Assembly: GCA_036375875.1 (NCBI GenBank)
Contig: DASVBK010000054.1
Coordinates: 1 to 6,400 of the forward strand
Source of the DNA: Prado023 sp036375875
Lineage (GTDB): Bacteria; Actinomycetota; Actinomycetes; S36-B12; CAIYMF01
Direction: 5' to 3'
Length of the DNA stretch: 6,400 nt
Shown: positions 1 through 6,236 of the stretch, one piece after another
Position numbering within the stretch: the first letter of the stretch is position 1
How the letters are laid out: the number at the start of each line of letters is the position of its first letter
Notes under the pieces: model-generated
The model's database searches: none
Seen by the model: only the letters and a program-made list of their open reading frames with translations
Told to the model about the DNA's origin: nothing
Made by a program: the position numbers and the translations under genes

Positions 1-504
1 TCGATCAGGTGGGGTCCCAGTTGCGACCCCTGCGGCGACACGTTACGACCAGGTCCACGGGTGATGGAACCAGCCGCGTGACGGCAAGGGGGGCATCAAC
101 GAGGTGGGACTTCGCGGCGGGGTCCGAGGTGCGACTTGTGGGTCGGCACCCACCCTGGCGAGACGCGCCCTCGAGACCCTGGTCAGGCCGGCCCCAGTCG
201 CAGCCGTCGCTCTGGTCTACGAGCCGAGGCCTCTACCGTGGTCGCGGCGTGCGGGCTGTCCGACGGCAGTGACAGCACCGTTTCGGCCGGGCCGCAGTGC
301 CCGAGCAGCGGCACGAGCATCGCGCCGACCGTCATGAGGATGGCCGCTGAGCGATGCGAGGCAGCCGTCTCAACCTCGGATGGATGAGGTTCGGGGCGAA
401 GCGCCGAGGCCAAGCGCAGGGCCCACGCGAGGGCACTTGGCCAGCAAGCGGAGCGGTCACCACGGGCCGCCGGCTCCGGGCCGCAAGGCCCCTGATTCGT
501 GCTC
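1..504. other. Gene-free stretch downstream of the tRNA-Lys 3' end
   Basis: I see no supportable gene here. Short open frames exist on both strands, but none has a convincing ribosome binding site together with recognisable protein content. Around 250-350 both strands show G/C-rich third positions, because the two overlapping frames share the same wobble column, so codon bias cannot choose between them. Many codons outside that patch (CGA, AGA, GTA, CCA) are unlike the real genes of the window. The first ~140 bases contain degenerate repeats, listed separately. The stretch lies immediately beyond the 3' end of a tRNA gene, a common place for islands and insertion sequences to land and decay. 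Relic DNA is therefore a reasonable inference, but it is not shown. Confidence 0.55.
8..142. repeat. Degenerate direct repeats, possible transposon end
   Basis: The 21 bases at 8-28 and at 116-136 align with 17 identical positions; they share the core GGGGTCC followed by AG and TGCGAC. A second related pair, GAGGTGGGACTT at 101-112 and GAGGTGCGACTT at 126-137, differs at one base and is spaced 25 bp. Several such imperfect copies within 140 bp resemble the multiple terminal repeats seen at the ends of some actinobacterial insertion sequences, notably of the IS21 type. No transposase is present in the window, so the mobile-element reading is an inference, while the repeats themselves are directly visible. 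Confidence 0.45.
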
Positions 505-540
505 AGGAAAGGCGAAAGCCCCCCGGGATCGCCGGGGGGC
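505..540 (-). terminator. Rho-independent terminator of tRNA-Lys
   Basis: A perfect 9-bp stem, GCCCCCCGG (518-526) pairing with CCGGGGGGC (532-540), encloses a 5-base loop. Read on the minus strand, the stem is followed at once by the T-rich run TTTCGCCTTTCC (517 down to 506). The hairpin starts only 3 bases after the mature 3' end of the tRNA, so it is placed to end the tRNA transcript. On the plus strand no T tract follows, so it should work in the minus direction only. Confidence 0.85.
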
Positions 541-543
541 CAG

Positions 544-616
<73 letters not shown>

Positions 617-628
617 GAGTGCCCGGCA

Positions 629-669
629 AGGGTAGCAGCGGGCCGGCCGGCCGGCCAAACCGCCGTCAA
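629..669 (-). promoter_or_regulatory. Candidate promoter of tRNA-Lys with a GGCC-repeat spacer
   Basis: On the minus strand TACCCT (634-629) fits a -10 element and lies 12 bases before the tRNA 5' end, leaving room for a short leader. A good -35 candidate, TTGACG, sits at 669-664, but its spacer to the -10 is 29 bases, far beyond the usual 16-18. A weaker -35, TTGGCC (658-653), gives an 18-base spacer. Four tandem GGCC units (641-656) lie between the TTGACG and the -10. I cannot tell which -35 is used. Expression could instead come partly from readthrough of the lipoprotein gene, which ends at 707 in the same direction. Confidence 0.5.
641..656. repeat. (GGCC)4 tandem palindrome
   Basis: Four uninterrupted copies of GGCC, so the block is self-complementary and contains overlapping GGCCGGCC palindromes. 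It lies within the candidate tRNA-Lys promoter and downstream of the lipoprotein stop codon. It could fold in RNA and slow readthrough from the lipoprotein gene, but no T tract follows on either strand. Confidence 0.9.
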
Positions 670-670
670 G

Positions 671-682
671 CCCCTCCCGGGG
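671..682 (-). other. Small hairpin after the lipoprotein gene
   Basis: CCCC-TCCC-GGGG on the plus strand gives a 4-bp stem 25 bases beyond the lipoprotein stop codon (minus direction). It is short and is not followed by a proper T run (CTTGACGG follows), so it is at best a weak terminator. No better terminator is visible between the lipoprotein gene and the tRNA. Confidence 0.25.
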
Positions 683-706
683 TGCGCGGGTGGCGCGGGC
701 GCAGGC

Positions 707-1810
707 TCAGCGACCGGGTGACGTGCCCGGCGCGCCGGCCTGGGTGGCCGGGGCCGGGATGGTGGCCACGGCCGCCGCGAGGCGGTCGCGCGCCGCCTGC
801 ACGGTTGCGGCCGAGGTGGCGATCGCGGCAGCATCCGCCGGGATGGCACTGGCCCCGGTGCGCAGCCCGAGGTCCGTCGCCACGGCCTGGCGCACGCCCA
901 GCAGGGCGTCACCGAGGCGTTGCGCCCGCGTGCCGCGGGCTTCGTCCGGGGCGTCGGTGACCAGCGTTGCGAGGCTGGCCTGCACCTGCTCGAGGGTGGG
1001 TGCCGCGTTGGTCCACTGGACGGCCTGGGACGCCGCGGGCTGCGCCGGGCTGGTCACGGCCGGCAGCAGGCCGGTGAGCACCCACTGGGCGCGTTCCCGC
1101 TCGGCGCCGAGCCGCTCGTCCCAGCCGCGGCGCGACGAGCGGCGGGCCAGCAGCCAGGCCAGCAGCGCTGCGAGCCCCAGCAGCGGCAGCAGCCACAGCC
1201 ACCACGGGACGGCGCCCGAGGAATCCGCCCCAGCGTCGGGCACGGCGGAAGCTGAGGCGGTGGCCGACGGTGACACGGAGGCCGTCGCAGAGCTGGTCGT
1301 GGGGGTGGGTGTCGGCGACGTGGTTGTGGGCGTGGGCGTGGGGGTCGCCGTGACGGTCGCCGTCTCGGTCGCGGTCGCGGTGGCCGTGGCGGTCGCAGTG
1401 ACCTTGGCCGTCTCGGTGGCCGTGATGGTGGGCGTCGGCGTCGGCGTCGGGGTCTCGGTCGGGGTCGAGGTCGGCGTGGGCGTGCTGGTGGGCGTGCCCG
1501 TCGCCTGGGCCGTGAGCGTCGAGCTGCGGGTGGGCTCCGGGCTGCGGGTGGTCGGCGTCTCGCTGGGGACCGTCGGCGTCTCGCTGGGAACTGTCGGGGT
1601 CTTGCTCGGCACGGTCTCGCTCGGGACGATCTCGCTCGGCCGGCTGGGCAGCTCGGTCGGCAGGGCCGTCGGCAGCCCGCTCGGCAGCGCGGTCGGCAGC
1701 CCGCTGGGCAGCGCGGTCGGGAGGGTCACGGTGCCGTCCGATCCGCAGCCGGTCAGGCCGAGCGTGAGGAGCACCCCGCCGCACGCCACCAGGCACTTCG
1801 TCCGTCGCAT
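707..1810 (-). CDS. Putative lipoprotein with Ser/Thr/Pro stalk, second membrane anchor and C-terminal domain
   Basis: This predicts a 367-residue envelope protein of unknown function. Residues 1-22 form a lipoprotein signal peptide: MRRTK, a hydrophobic core, then the lipobox L-T-G-C with the acylated Cys at 22. Residues 31-190 are almost entirely Thr, Ser, Pro and Ala, with periodic repeats (about 32-55 and 67-87) and TP/TA dipeptide runs. They probably form an extended, perhaps O-glycosylated stalk. Residues 202-222 (PWWLWLLPLLGLAALLAWLL) are a membrane segment followed by RRSSRR, which puts the last ~140 residues in the cytoplasm by the positive-inside rule. That tail is Ala-rich and looks helical; I recognise no family. 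The start at 1810 is preferred over an in-frame start at 1945 because GAGGAGG (1825-1819) lies 8 bases upstream and the signal peptide begins exactly there. It is separated by 217 bp from the DUF4921 gene, so probably has its own promoter. Confidence 0.88.
   Translation of the reverse strand: MRRTKCLVACGGVLLTLGLTGCGSDGTVTLPTALPSGLPTALPSGLPTALPTELPSRPSEIVPSETVPSKTPTVPSETPTVPSETPTTRSPEPTRSSTLTAQATGTPTSTPTPTSTPTETPTPTPTPTITATETAKVTATATATATATETATVTATPTPTPTTTSPTPTPTTSSATASVSPSATASASAVPDAGADSSGAVPWWLWLLPLLGLAALLAWLLARRSSRRGWDERLGAERERAQWVLTGLLPAVTSPAQPAASQAVQWTNAAPTLEQVQASLATLVTDAPDEARGTRAQRLGDALLGVRQAVATDLGLRTGASAIPADAAAIATSAATVQAARDRLAAAVATIPAPATQAGAPGTSPGR
1241..1720 (-). repeat. Low-complexity repeat tract encoding the Ser/Thr/Pro stalk
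   Basis: About 480 bp of periodic DNA inside the lipoprotein gene. At 1646-1717 there are three 24-bp units encoding TALPSGLP (the last TALPTELP). At 1550-1612 there are three 21-bp units encoding VPSKTPT/VPSETPT. From about 1300 to 1500 there are short hexamer-like runs encoding Thr-Pro and Thr-Ala. All unit lengths are multiples of three, so slippage would change stalk length without shifting the frame. The opposite strand of this tract reads as a long Val/Gly-rich frame, which is an artefact of the repeats. Confidence 0.85.
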
Positions 1811-2027
1811 GCCGCCAGCCTCCTCGTGGTCCCCGACCAGAGACCTCGGGCGATGGTAGCCACTCGAGGGCTTCCAACTGCGACAGGCTCGACCGGCCGG
1901 TCCGCGGGTGTCGGCGGCCCACGGCTGCGAGGGACGCTGGCGCACGAGCCCCGCGCGACCCGCCCGCGCGCCAGCCCCCGCGCCAGCCCGGCGCGACGCG
2001 CCCGTGACCGCCCCGCCCGGCGATGCC
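1811..2027. other. Intergenic gap upstream of the lipoprotein gene
   Basis: No gene is supported. The gap should hold the end of the DUF4921 transcript and the start of the lipoprotein transcript, both on minus. Near the lipoprotein start lies its ribosome binding site GAGGAGG (1819-1825). A 12-base direct repeat with core CGCGCCAGCCC occurs twice in tandem (1967-1978 and 1979-1990). I find no clear terminator with a T tract and no well-spaced promoter pair. Confidence 0.5.
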
Positions 2028-3365
2028 TCAGCGTGCGTACTGCAGGATGCCGGGCCCGTGCTGGCACTCGTCGCCGATCCGCAGCGGGGCGATCCGCCCT
2101 TGTCCGCGCAGCCCGGCCAGCGCCGTCACCATCCGCTCGCGCAGCTCGAAGGGGCTGATCGTGTTCACGTTGATCTTCGTGCCGCCCTCGAACCCGGCCA
2201 GGGTGGAGATGCGCCACTTCAGGTTGACCCGCCAGGGCATGGGCACGTCTGCGCCCGTGGGTGCGAGGTGCCATTCCTCGTTCGTGGGCACAAGCCGGCC
2301 GGTCGCGGCGTGGCAGGCATGCAGCAGGTCCGAGACGCCAAGGACCACCTCGGGCGGTGCCTCGTGGGGCCGGACGGCCGGACCCGTGGTGAGCACCTCG
2401 ACGGTCGGGTAGCGGTGGCCGACCCCGGCCAGCGCGATGGCGTGGTCGTTCTGGGCGATGAGCAGCCGGTCGCGGCTCGCGGGATCTGCGACGGCCGTGT
2501 TGAACAGGTGAGGATCGCTGCCCAGCAGCCGCAGGACGCGCTCGAGCAGCGGCCCATGCTCGTCGATCGCGACGACCTGCTTGTGCAGGTGGTCGAACGA
2601 GGCCCCGGCGGGGCGCAGCCAGTTCTGGAAGACCGCGACGTTGCGGGCTCCGGGCACGTGTTCGCAGAGGTCGGCCAGCCCATCGATCGCACAGGCGACG
2701 AACGCGTGGTGCTCCTCGGCGGTCAGGTCGCCGGCGGCGGTGAGCTGGTCGTCCATGGTCGCCTCGTCGAGCACGTGGCGCCTGGTCGTGACGACGTCGT
2801 GCGTGCTGGCGAAGTAGGCGGTCGAGGACGCGAGCAGCGCCTCCTGCGGTTCCCGGTCGGCCAGCTGCGCACTCACCCCGGCTGCCCGCAGCCGAGCGCG
2901 CGCGATGGCGAGCAGGTGCGCGCGCCCCTCGGGTTCCCTGCCGTACCGGGCGGCTCGGTCGAGCGCCCCGACCGGCAGCTCGACGCCGTGGTTCGCCTGC
3001 CAGTAGGAGAACGGCAGGATCGCGAACAGGTTGGGGAAGCGCCGGACGTCCCAGGGGCCTGCCGCCGCCTCACGCGCGCCGAGGTCGCGGCGGATCACCC
3101 AGGGCTCGCCGGCGGGGCGGCCGGAGCCCGCGAGCAGGAACCGGGCGCGCTCCGGCGGGGTCTCCTGGATCCGGGCGGGGCAGAACGGGCAGAGGTCGTC
3201 GTGCCGACCTGCCGGCAACGGCATCGGCGGCGGGAGTGCGGCCGGCAGCGGCCGGTTCGAGCGGCCCGGCACGGTCCACACCACGGTCCCGGTGATCGGC
3301 GAGCGTTGCTTGACCGTGCCGTCCGCGAGCCGCTCGAGCACCCGACCGTCGACCACGGCGACCAC
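2028..3365 (-). CDS. DUF4921-like protein, GalT/HIT-superfamily nucleotidyltransferase fold
   Basis: This predicts a 445-residue cytoplasmic protein. From the GTG start at 3365, residues 15-35 contain DGTVKQ and TGTVVWTVPGR. A CPFC motif at 59-62 followed by ETPPE resembles the zinc-binding N-terminal cysteine pair of galactose-1-phosphate uridylyltransferases. Residues 248-262 (N-W-L-R-P-A-G-A-S-F-D-H-L-H-K-Q) match the GalT pattern of N, GAS and H-x-H-x-Q, where the second His would be the nucleotidylated residue. The C-terminus has WHLAPTG (365-371) and STLAGFEGGTKINVNT (387-402), which I recall as typical of DUF4921 proteins of actinobacteria. Sugar-1-phosphate or nucleotide-phosphate transfer is an inference; the substrate is unknown. 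No sugar-pathway genes flank it. The frame stays open to an ATG at 3503 (491 residues), but the extra 46 residues have poorer codon bias and unconserved content, and no Shine-Dalgarno precedes that ATG. The GTG at 3356 is a further option. Confidence 0.82.
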   Translation of the reverse strand: MVAVVDGRVLERLADGTVKQRSPITGTVVWTVPGRSNRPLPAALPPPMPLPAGRHDDLCPFCPARIQETPPERARFLLAGSGRPAGEPWVIRRDLGAREAAAGPWDVRRFPNLFAILPFSYWQANHGVELPVGALDRAARYGREPEGRAHLLAIARARLRAAGVSAQLADREPQEALLASSTAYFASTHDVVTTRRHVLDEATMDDQLTAAGDLTAEEHHAFVACAIDGLADLCEHVPGARNVAVFQNWLRPAGASFDHLHKQVVAIDEHGPLLERVLRLLGSDPHLFNTAVADPASRDRLLIAQNDHAIALAGVGHRYPTVEVLTTGPAVRPHEAPPEVVLGVSDLLHACHAATGRLVPTNEEWHLAPTGADVPMPWRVNLKWRISTLAGFEGGTKINVNTISPFELRERMVTALAGLRGQGRIAPLRIGDECQHGPGILQYAR

Positions 3366-3465
3366 CCTGCCACCAGCCGCCCAGCGGGCGCCGTCCGGGT
3401 GCCAGTGCGCTGCGTCCCCGGCATCGCCCGGCCCGAGAGTCCCCCCGCGCCCGGTCGTTCGACCC

Positions 3466-3494
3466 TTCCTCTGGCTCGAGCCCTCGTGTACCAG
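3466..3494 (+). promoter_or_regulatory. Candidate promoter for a leaderless ABC exporter transcript
   Basis: TACCAG (3489-3494) lies 7 bases before the ATG at 3502, the distance expected when transcription starts at or next to the start codon. A poor -35 candidate, TTCCTC (3466-3471), is 17 bases further upstream. No Shine-Dalgarno precedes the ATG, which agrees with leaderless translation, frequent in actinobacteria. The hexamer matches are weak, so this is a hypothesis. Confidence 0.3.
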
Positions 3495-3501
3495 TGCCGT
3501 C

Positions 3502-4458
3502 ATGCGTGATGCGATGGACGGACCGGTCGCCTCGATCGAGGGCCTGGTGAAGGACTACGGCGCGGTCCGGGCGGTGGACGGGCTGACCTTCACGATCGAG
3601 CCTGGGGAGGTGTTCGCCCTGCTCGGGCCGAACGGCGCCGGCAAGACCACGACGGTCGAGATCCTCGAGGGGCACCGCAACCGGACCTCTGGGCAGGTGC
3701 GGGTGCTCGGCATGGACCCGCAGACGGGTGGTCGCGCGTACCGCGAGCGGATCGGGATCGTGCTGCAGGAGGCCGGCTTCGACGAGGAGTTCAGCGTGCG
3801 CGAACTCGTCGCGCTGCAGGCGTCGTACTTCCCCCGGCGGCGCGACGTGGACGAGGTGATCGAACGGGTCGGCCTGGCCGGCAAGGCCAAGGCGCGCACC
3901 AAGACGCTGTCCGGTGGGCAGCGCCGGCGCCTGGACCTCGCCCTGGGCATCATCGGCGACCCCGACCTGCTGTTCCTCGACGAGCCGACCACGGGCTTCG
4001 ACCCGTCGGCGCGGCGCCGGGCCTGGGACCTGGTCGCGTCGCTGCGCGACCTCGGCACCACGATCGTGCTCACGACGCACTACATGGAGGAGGCCGAGCA
4101 CCTCGCGGACCGGGTCGCGGTCGTGCAGGACGGCCGGCTGGTGGCCCTCGACACCCCGGCGAACCTCGTCGCGGCCGAGGGCGCCGACGCGATCGTGTCG
4201 TTCGAGCTGCCCGAGGGCGTGACGCTCGAGGAGCTGCCACCGCTGGGCGTCGGCCCGGCGCGCATGCGTGGCACCGAGGTGCAGGTCCGGTCGGCCGACG
4301 CCACCCGCGACCTGCACGAGCTGACAGCCTGGGCGATGGGGCGCCAGCTGCAGCTCGGCGGGCTGACCACGGGCCGCCCGAGCCTGGAGGACGTGTACCT
4401 CGACCTGACCGACGGGGAGTCGGCTGATGGGCCGCAGGAGCTCGAGGGACGGCCATGA
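3502..4458 (+). CDS. ABC-2 type exporter, ATP-binding protein (DrrA-like)
   Basis: A 318-residue nucleotide-binding subunit that would power the permease encoded next to it from the inner face of the membrane. All ATPase motifs are intact: Walker A GPNGAGKTT at 42-50 (Lys48), Q-loop Gln89 in VLQEAGF, signature LSGGQ at 136-140, Walker B LLFLD at 156-160 with catalytic Glu161, D-loop around GFD at 165-167, and switch His193 in TTHYMEEAE. A ~95-residue C-terminal extension (about 225-318), ending in SLEDVYLDLT, is typical of the drug/antibiotic-export (DRA) group. The substrate cannot be told from sequence. The ATG at 3502 lacks a Shine-Dalgarno; an in-frame ATG at 3514 is an alternative and removes only MRDA. 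The stop overlaps the permease start (ATGA), showing translational coupling. The frame is open further upstream (to 3031), but that part lies antisense to the DUF4921 gene and is not part of the protein. Confidence 0.96.
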   Translation: MRDAMDGPVASIEGLVKDYGAVRAVDGLTFTIEPGEVFALLGPNGAGKTTTVEILEGHRNRTSGQVRVLGMDPQTGGRAYRERIGIVLQEAGFDEEFSVRELVALQASYFPRRRDVDEVIERVGLAGKAKARTKTLSGGQRRRLDLALGIIGDPDLLFLDEPTTGFDPSARRRAWDLVASLRDLGTTIVLTTHYMEEAEHLADRVAVVQDGRLVALDTPANLVAAEGADAIVSFELPEGVTLEELPPLGVGPARMRGTEVQVRSADATRDLHELTAWAMGRQLQLGGLTTGRPSLEDVYLDLTDGESADGPQELEGRP

Positions 4459-6161
4459 CCGCGACCGTCCTGCCGACCGGGGCCGTCAGCCAGGTCGCGA
4501 CCCCGGGCCGCCCCAGCACCGCGCGGATGCTGCTCGGCCAGGTGCGGTTCTGCAACCGCGGCTTCTGGCGCACCCCGGTGGCGGCGTTCTTCACGCTGGT
4601 CTTCCCGCTGAGCTTCCTGGTGATCCTCAGCGCGCTGACCGGCAACGAGGTCGTCGACCCGGAGACCGGCATGCGCCTCGCCCAGTACACGACCCCGGTC
4701 TTCGCCGTGTTCGGCGCCTGCATGGCCTGCTACATGTCGCTGGCCATGTCCCTGGCGTACGCCAGGCATGCCGGCGTGCTCAAGCGGCTGCGCGGCACGC
4801 CGCTGCCCCCGGCGGTGCACCTGGCGGGCCGGGTCGGGTCAGCGCTGTGGGTCGCCGCCCTCGCCGTGGTGATCATGGTGGCGGTCGGGGTGCTGCTCTA
4901 CGACGTCGAGCTGATCTGGCAGAACGTCCCCGCGCTCGTCGTCACGTTCGCCGTCGGCGCCGGCAGCTTCGCGGCGCTCGGCCTCGCGGTCGCCGCGGTC
5001 GCCCCCACGCCCAGCGCGGCGAACGCCTTCGGCAACGCGAGCCTGATCCTGTTGTCGTTCATCTCCGGGATCTTCGGCATCGGCGACCTGCCCACGTGGA
5101 TGGACCGGATCGCCAGCGTGTTCCCGCTCAAGCCGTTCGTCGACAGCTTCTCCGCCGGGTTCGACCCGGCCGCGGACGCGACCGTCCCCGATTGGGGCAA
5201 CCTGGCAGTGATGCTCGCGTGGGGCGTGGCCGGGGCGGTCGTCGCCCGCCGCGCGATGTCGTGGGAGCCGACGGCCGCGGGGCTGCGCCCTCGGCGCCGA
5301 GGATCCGTCCCGGAGGCCCAGGAGGCGCCGACGGAGGGCACCTCGGAGGTCGCGGCGAGCGTGCCTGTGGGCACCGTGCGCGAGGTGCCCCGGCCGGGCT
5401 GGCCGGCGCTGGTGGTAGGCCAGGTGCGGTACGCCATCACCGAGATCCGGCGCGACCCGATGGCGCTGTTCTTCTCGGTGATCTTCCCGGTGCTGCTGGT
5501 CGGGTTCTTCGGCAGCGTCTACCCCGACGATGCGACGTTCAAGGGACTTCCGCTCACGCAGTACATGGCGCCCGCCTTCACGGTCTACGGTTTGGCGACG
5601 TTGGCGTTCCTCGTGCTGCCAGGGACCATCGTCGACGCCCGGTCGCTGCGCGTGCTCAAGCGCCTGCGGGGCACGCCGTTGCCGCCGTCGGCGTACCTGA
5701 CCGCCCGGGTGTGCACGGCCCTGCTGCTGGGCCTGGTCACCGCGGCGCTGGTCTTCACGGTCGCCGTCGTGCTGTTCCCGGTGACCCTGCCCCCGTCGAC
5801 GTGGCTCGCCAGCCTGCTGGTGTTCGTGCTGGCCATCAGCTGCTTCGCCGCGTGCGGCCTCGCGCTGGCTTCAGCCATCGACGGCCGACAGGCGATCGTC
5901 GCGGCGGCGCTGTCGATCCTGCTGCCGCTGTCGTTCATCTCCGACATCTTCATCGCGGTCGACGAGATGCCCACCGTGCTCGATGCCATCGGCTGGGCAC
6001 TGCCACTGCGCCATGCCGTGGCCGCCGCGGTCACGGCGACGAGCGGTGGCCCACTCGACGCGACGTTCTGGGGGCACCTCCTGATGCTCGTGGTGTGGGG
6101 GATCGGGACGGCCCTGGTCGCGGCGCGCTGGTTCCACTGGGAGCCGCGGGCGCACAGCTGA
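4455..6161 (+). CDS. ABC-2 exporter permease with two fused membrane domains
   Basis: A 568-residue inner-membrane protein made of two homologous ABC-2 permease domains, about 20-275 and 315-568, each with roughly six membrane segments. They are joined by a hydrophilic linker (about 276-314) rich in Arg, Glu, Pro and Ser. The repeat is plain: GQVR at 28-31 and 322-325; the 12-residue string VLKRLRGTPLPP at 108-119 and again at 400-411; LSFIS at 199-203/491-495 followed by a short loop and a PL-containing segment; WEP at 270-272 and 562-564. Corresponding motifs lie 292-294 residues apart. ABC-2 permeases are usually about 250 residues and dimerise, so this chain can supply both halves. GAGGGA (4444-4449) lies 5 bases before the ATG, and the start overlaps the ATPase stop by 4 bases. 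Probable role: export of a drug, lipid or secondary metabolite together with the ATPase; the substrate is unknown. Confidence 0.94.
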   Translation: MTATVLPTGAVSQVATPGRPSTARMLLGQVRFCNRGFWRTPVAAFFTLVFPLSFLVILSALTGNEVVDPETGMRLAQYTTPVFAVFGACMACYMSLAMSLAYARHAGVLKRLRGTPLPPAVHLAGRVGSALWVAALAVVIMVAVGVLLYDVELIWQNVPALVVTFAVGAGSFAALGLAVAAVAPTPSAANAFGNASLILLSFISGIFGIGDLPTWMDRIASVFPLKPFVDSFSAGFDPAADATVPDWGNLAVMLAWGVAGAVVARRAMSWEPTAAGLRPRRRGSVPEAQEAPTEGTSEVAASVPVGTVREVPRPGWPALVVGQVRYAITEIRRDPMALFFSVIFPVLLVGFFGSVYPDDATFKGLPLTQYMAPAFTVYGLATLAFLVLPGTIVDARSLRVLKRLRGTPLPPSAYLTARVCTALLLGLVTAALVFTVAVVLFPVTLPPSTWLASLLVFVLAISCFAACGLALASAIDGRQAIVAAALSILLPLSFISDIFIAVDEMPTVLDAIGWALPLRHAVAAAVTATSGGPLDATFWGHLLMLVVWGIGTALVAARWFHWEPRAHS

Positions 6162-6165
6162 GGCC

Positions 6166-6185
6166 TCGGCGCGTCCGGGTGCCGA
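6166..6185 (+). terminator. Hairpin after the ABC operon, weak terminator candidate
   Basis: TCGGCGC (6166-6172) can pair with GTGCCGA (6179-6185) around a 6-base loop, giving seven pairs including one G·U. It begins five bases after the permease stop codon. No T run follows, so intrinsic termination is doubtful. Position is the main argument. Confidence 0.3.
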
Positions 6186-6199
6186 TCGAGCGCGTGCGG

Positions 6200-6214
6200 C
6201 GGACCTTTGCCCCT
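6200..6214 (+). promoter_or_regulatory. DosR/DevR-like box upstream of the DUF1876 gene
   Basis: The 15 bases CGGACCTTTGCCCCT match the mycobacterial DosR consensus GGGACTTNNGNCCCT at 10 of the 12 specified positions (mismatches at positions 1 and 6). The site is 79 bases upstream of the DUF1876 start. In mycobacteria the DUF1876 homologue Rv1738 belongs to the DosR dormancy regulon, so site and gene support each other. A poorer match (9 of 12), GGGACGTAGCGCCAT, lies at 6243-6257. Binding is inferred only. Confidence 0.55.
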
Positions 6215-6220
6215 GTCGTC

Positions 6221-6236
6221 CCCGGGGCGCCCCGGG
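6221..6236. repeat. Perfect 16-bp palindrome
   Basis: CCCGGGGCGCCCCGGG is its own reverse complement. It is flanked by TTGCCC (6207-6212) and GGGCAA (6234-6239), which could extend an alternative stem overlapping the DosR-like box. It may be an operator, part of a terminator for the ABC operon, or simply a GC-rich coincidence. No T tract follows. Confidence 0.7.

Noticed and set aside
183..413. Minus-strand small frame with a short hydrophobic stretch
   Set aside because: The codon pattern over part of it looks plausible, but the opposite frame shares the same third positions. The start would be TTG without a ribosome binding site, and the second half uses codons atypical for this genome.
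1241..1720. Periodic repeats as a possible CRISPR array
   Set aside because: The units are contiguous 21-24 bp coding repeats without unique spacers, inside an open reading frame with a signal peptide.
690..1859. Plus-strand frame of 389 codons rich in Val and Gly repeats
   Set aside because: It is the antisense reading of the Ser/Thr/Pro stalk repeat. The minus strand has a Shine-Dalgarno, a lipoprotein signal peptide and a sensible membrane segment; the plus frame has none of these.
1853..1877. TACCAT and TTGGAA as a promoter for the lipoprotein gene (minus strand)
   Set aside because: The spacer is only 13 bases, too short for a normal sigma-70-type promoter, and no better -35 lies at the right distance.
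1908..3509. Plus-strand frame of 533 codons opposite the DUF4921 gene
   Set aside because: It is antisense to a gene with clear GalT-like motifs, its product has no recognisable domain, and long antisense frames are expected in DNA of this GC content.
3070..4317. Minus-strand frame of 415 codons opposite the ABC ATPase
   Set aside because: It lies antisense to intact Walker and signature motifs and overlaps the DUF4921 gene in another frame. The product is Arg/Gly/Asp-rich with no motif.
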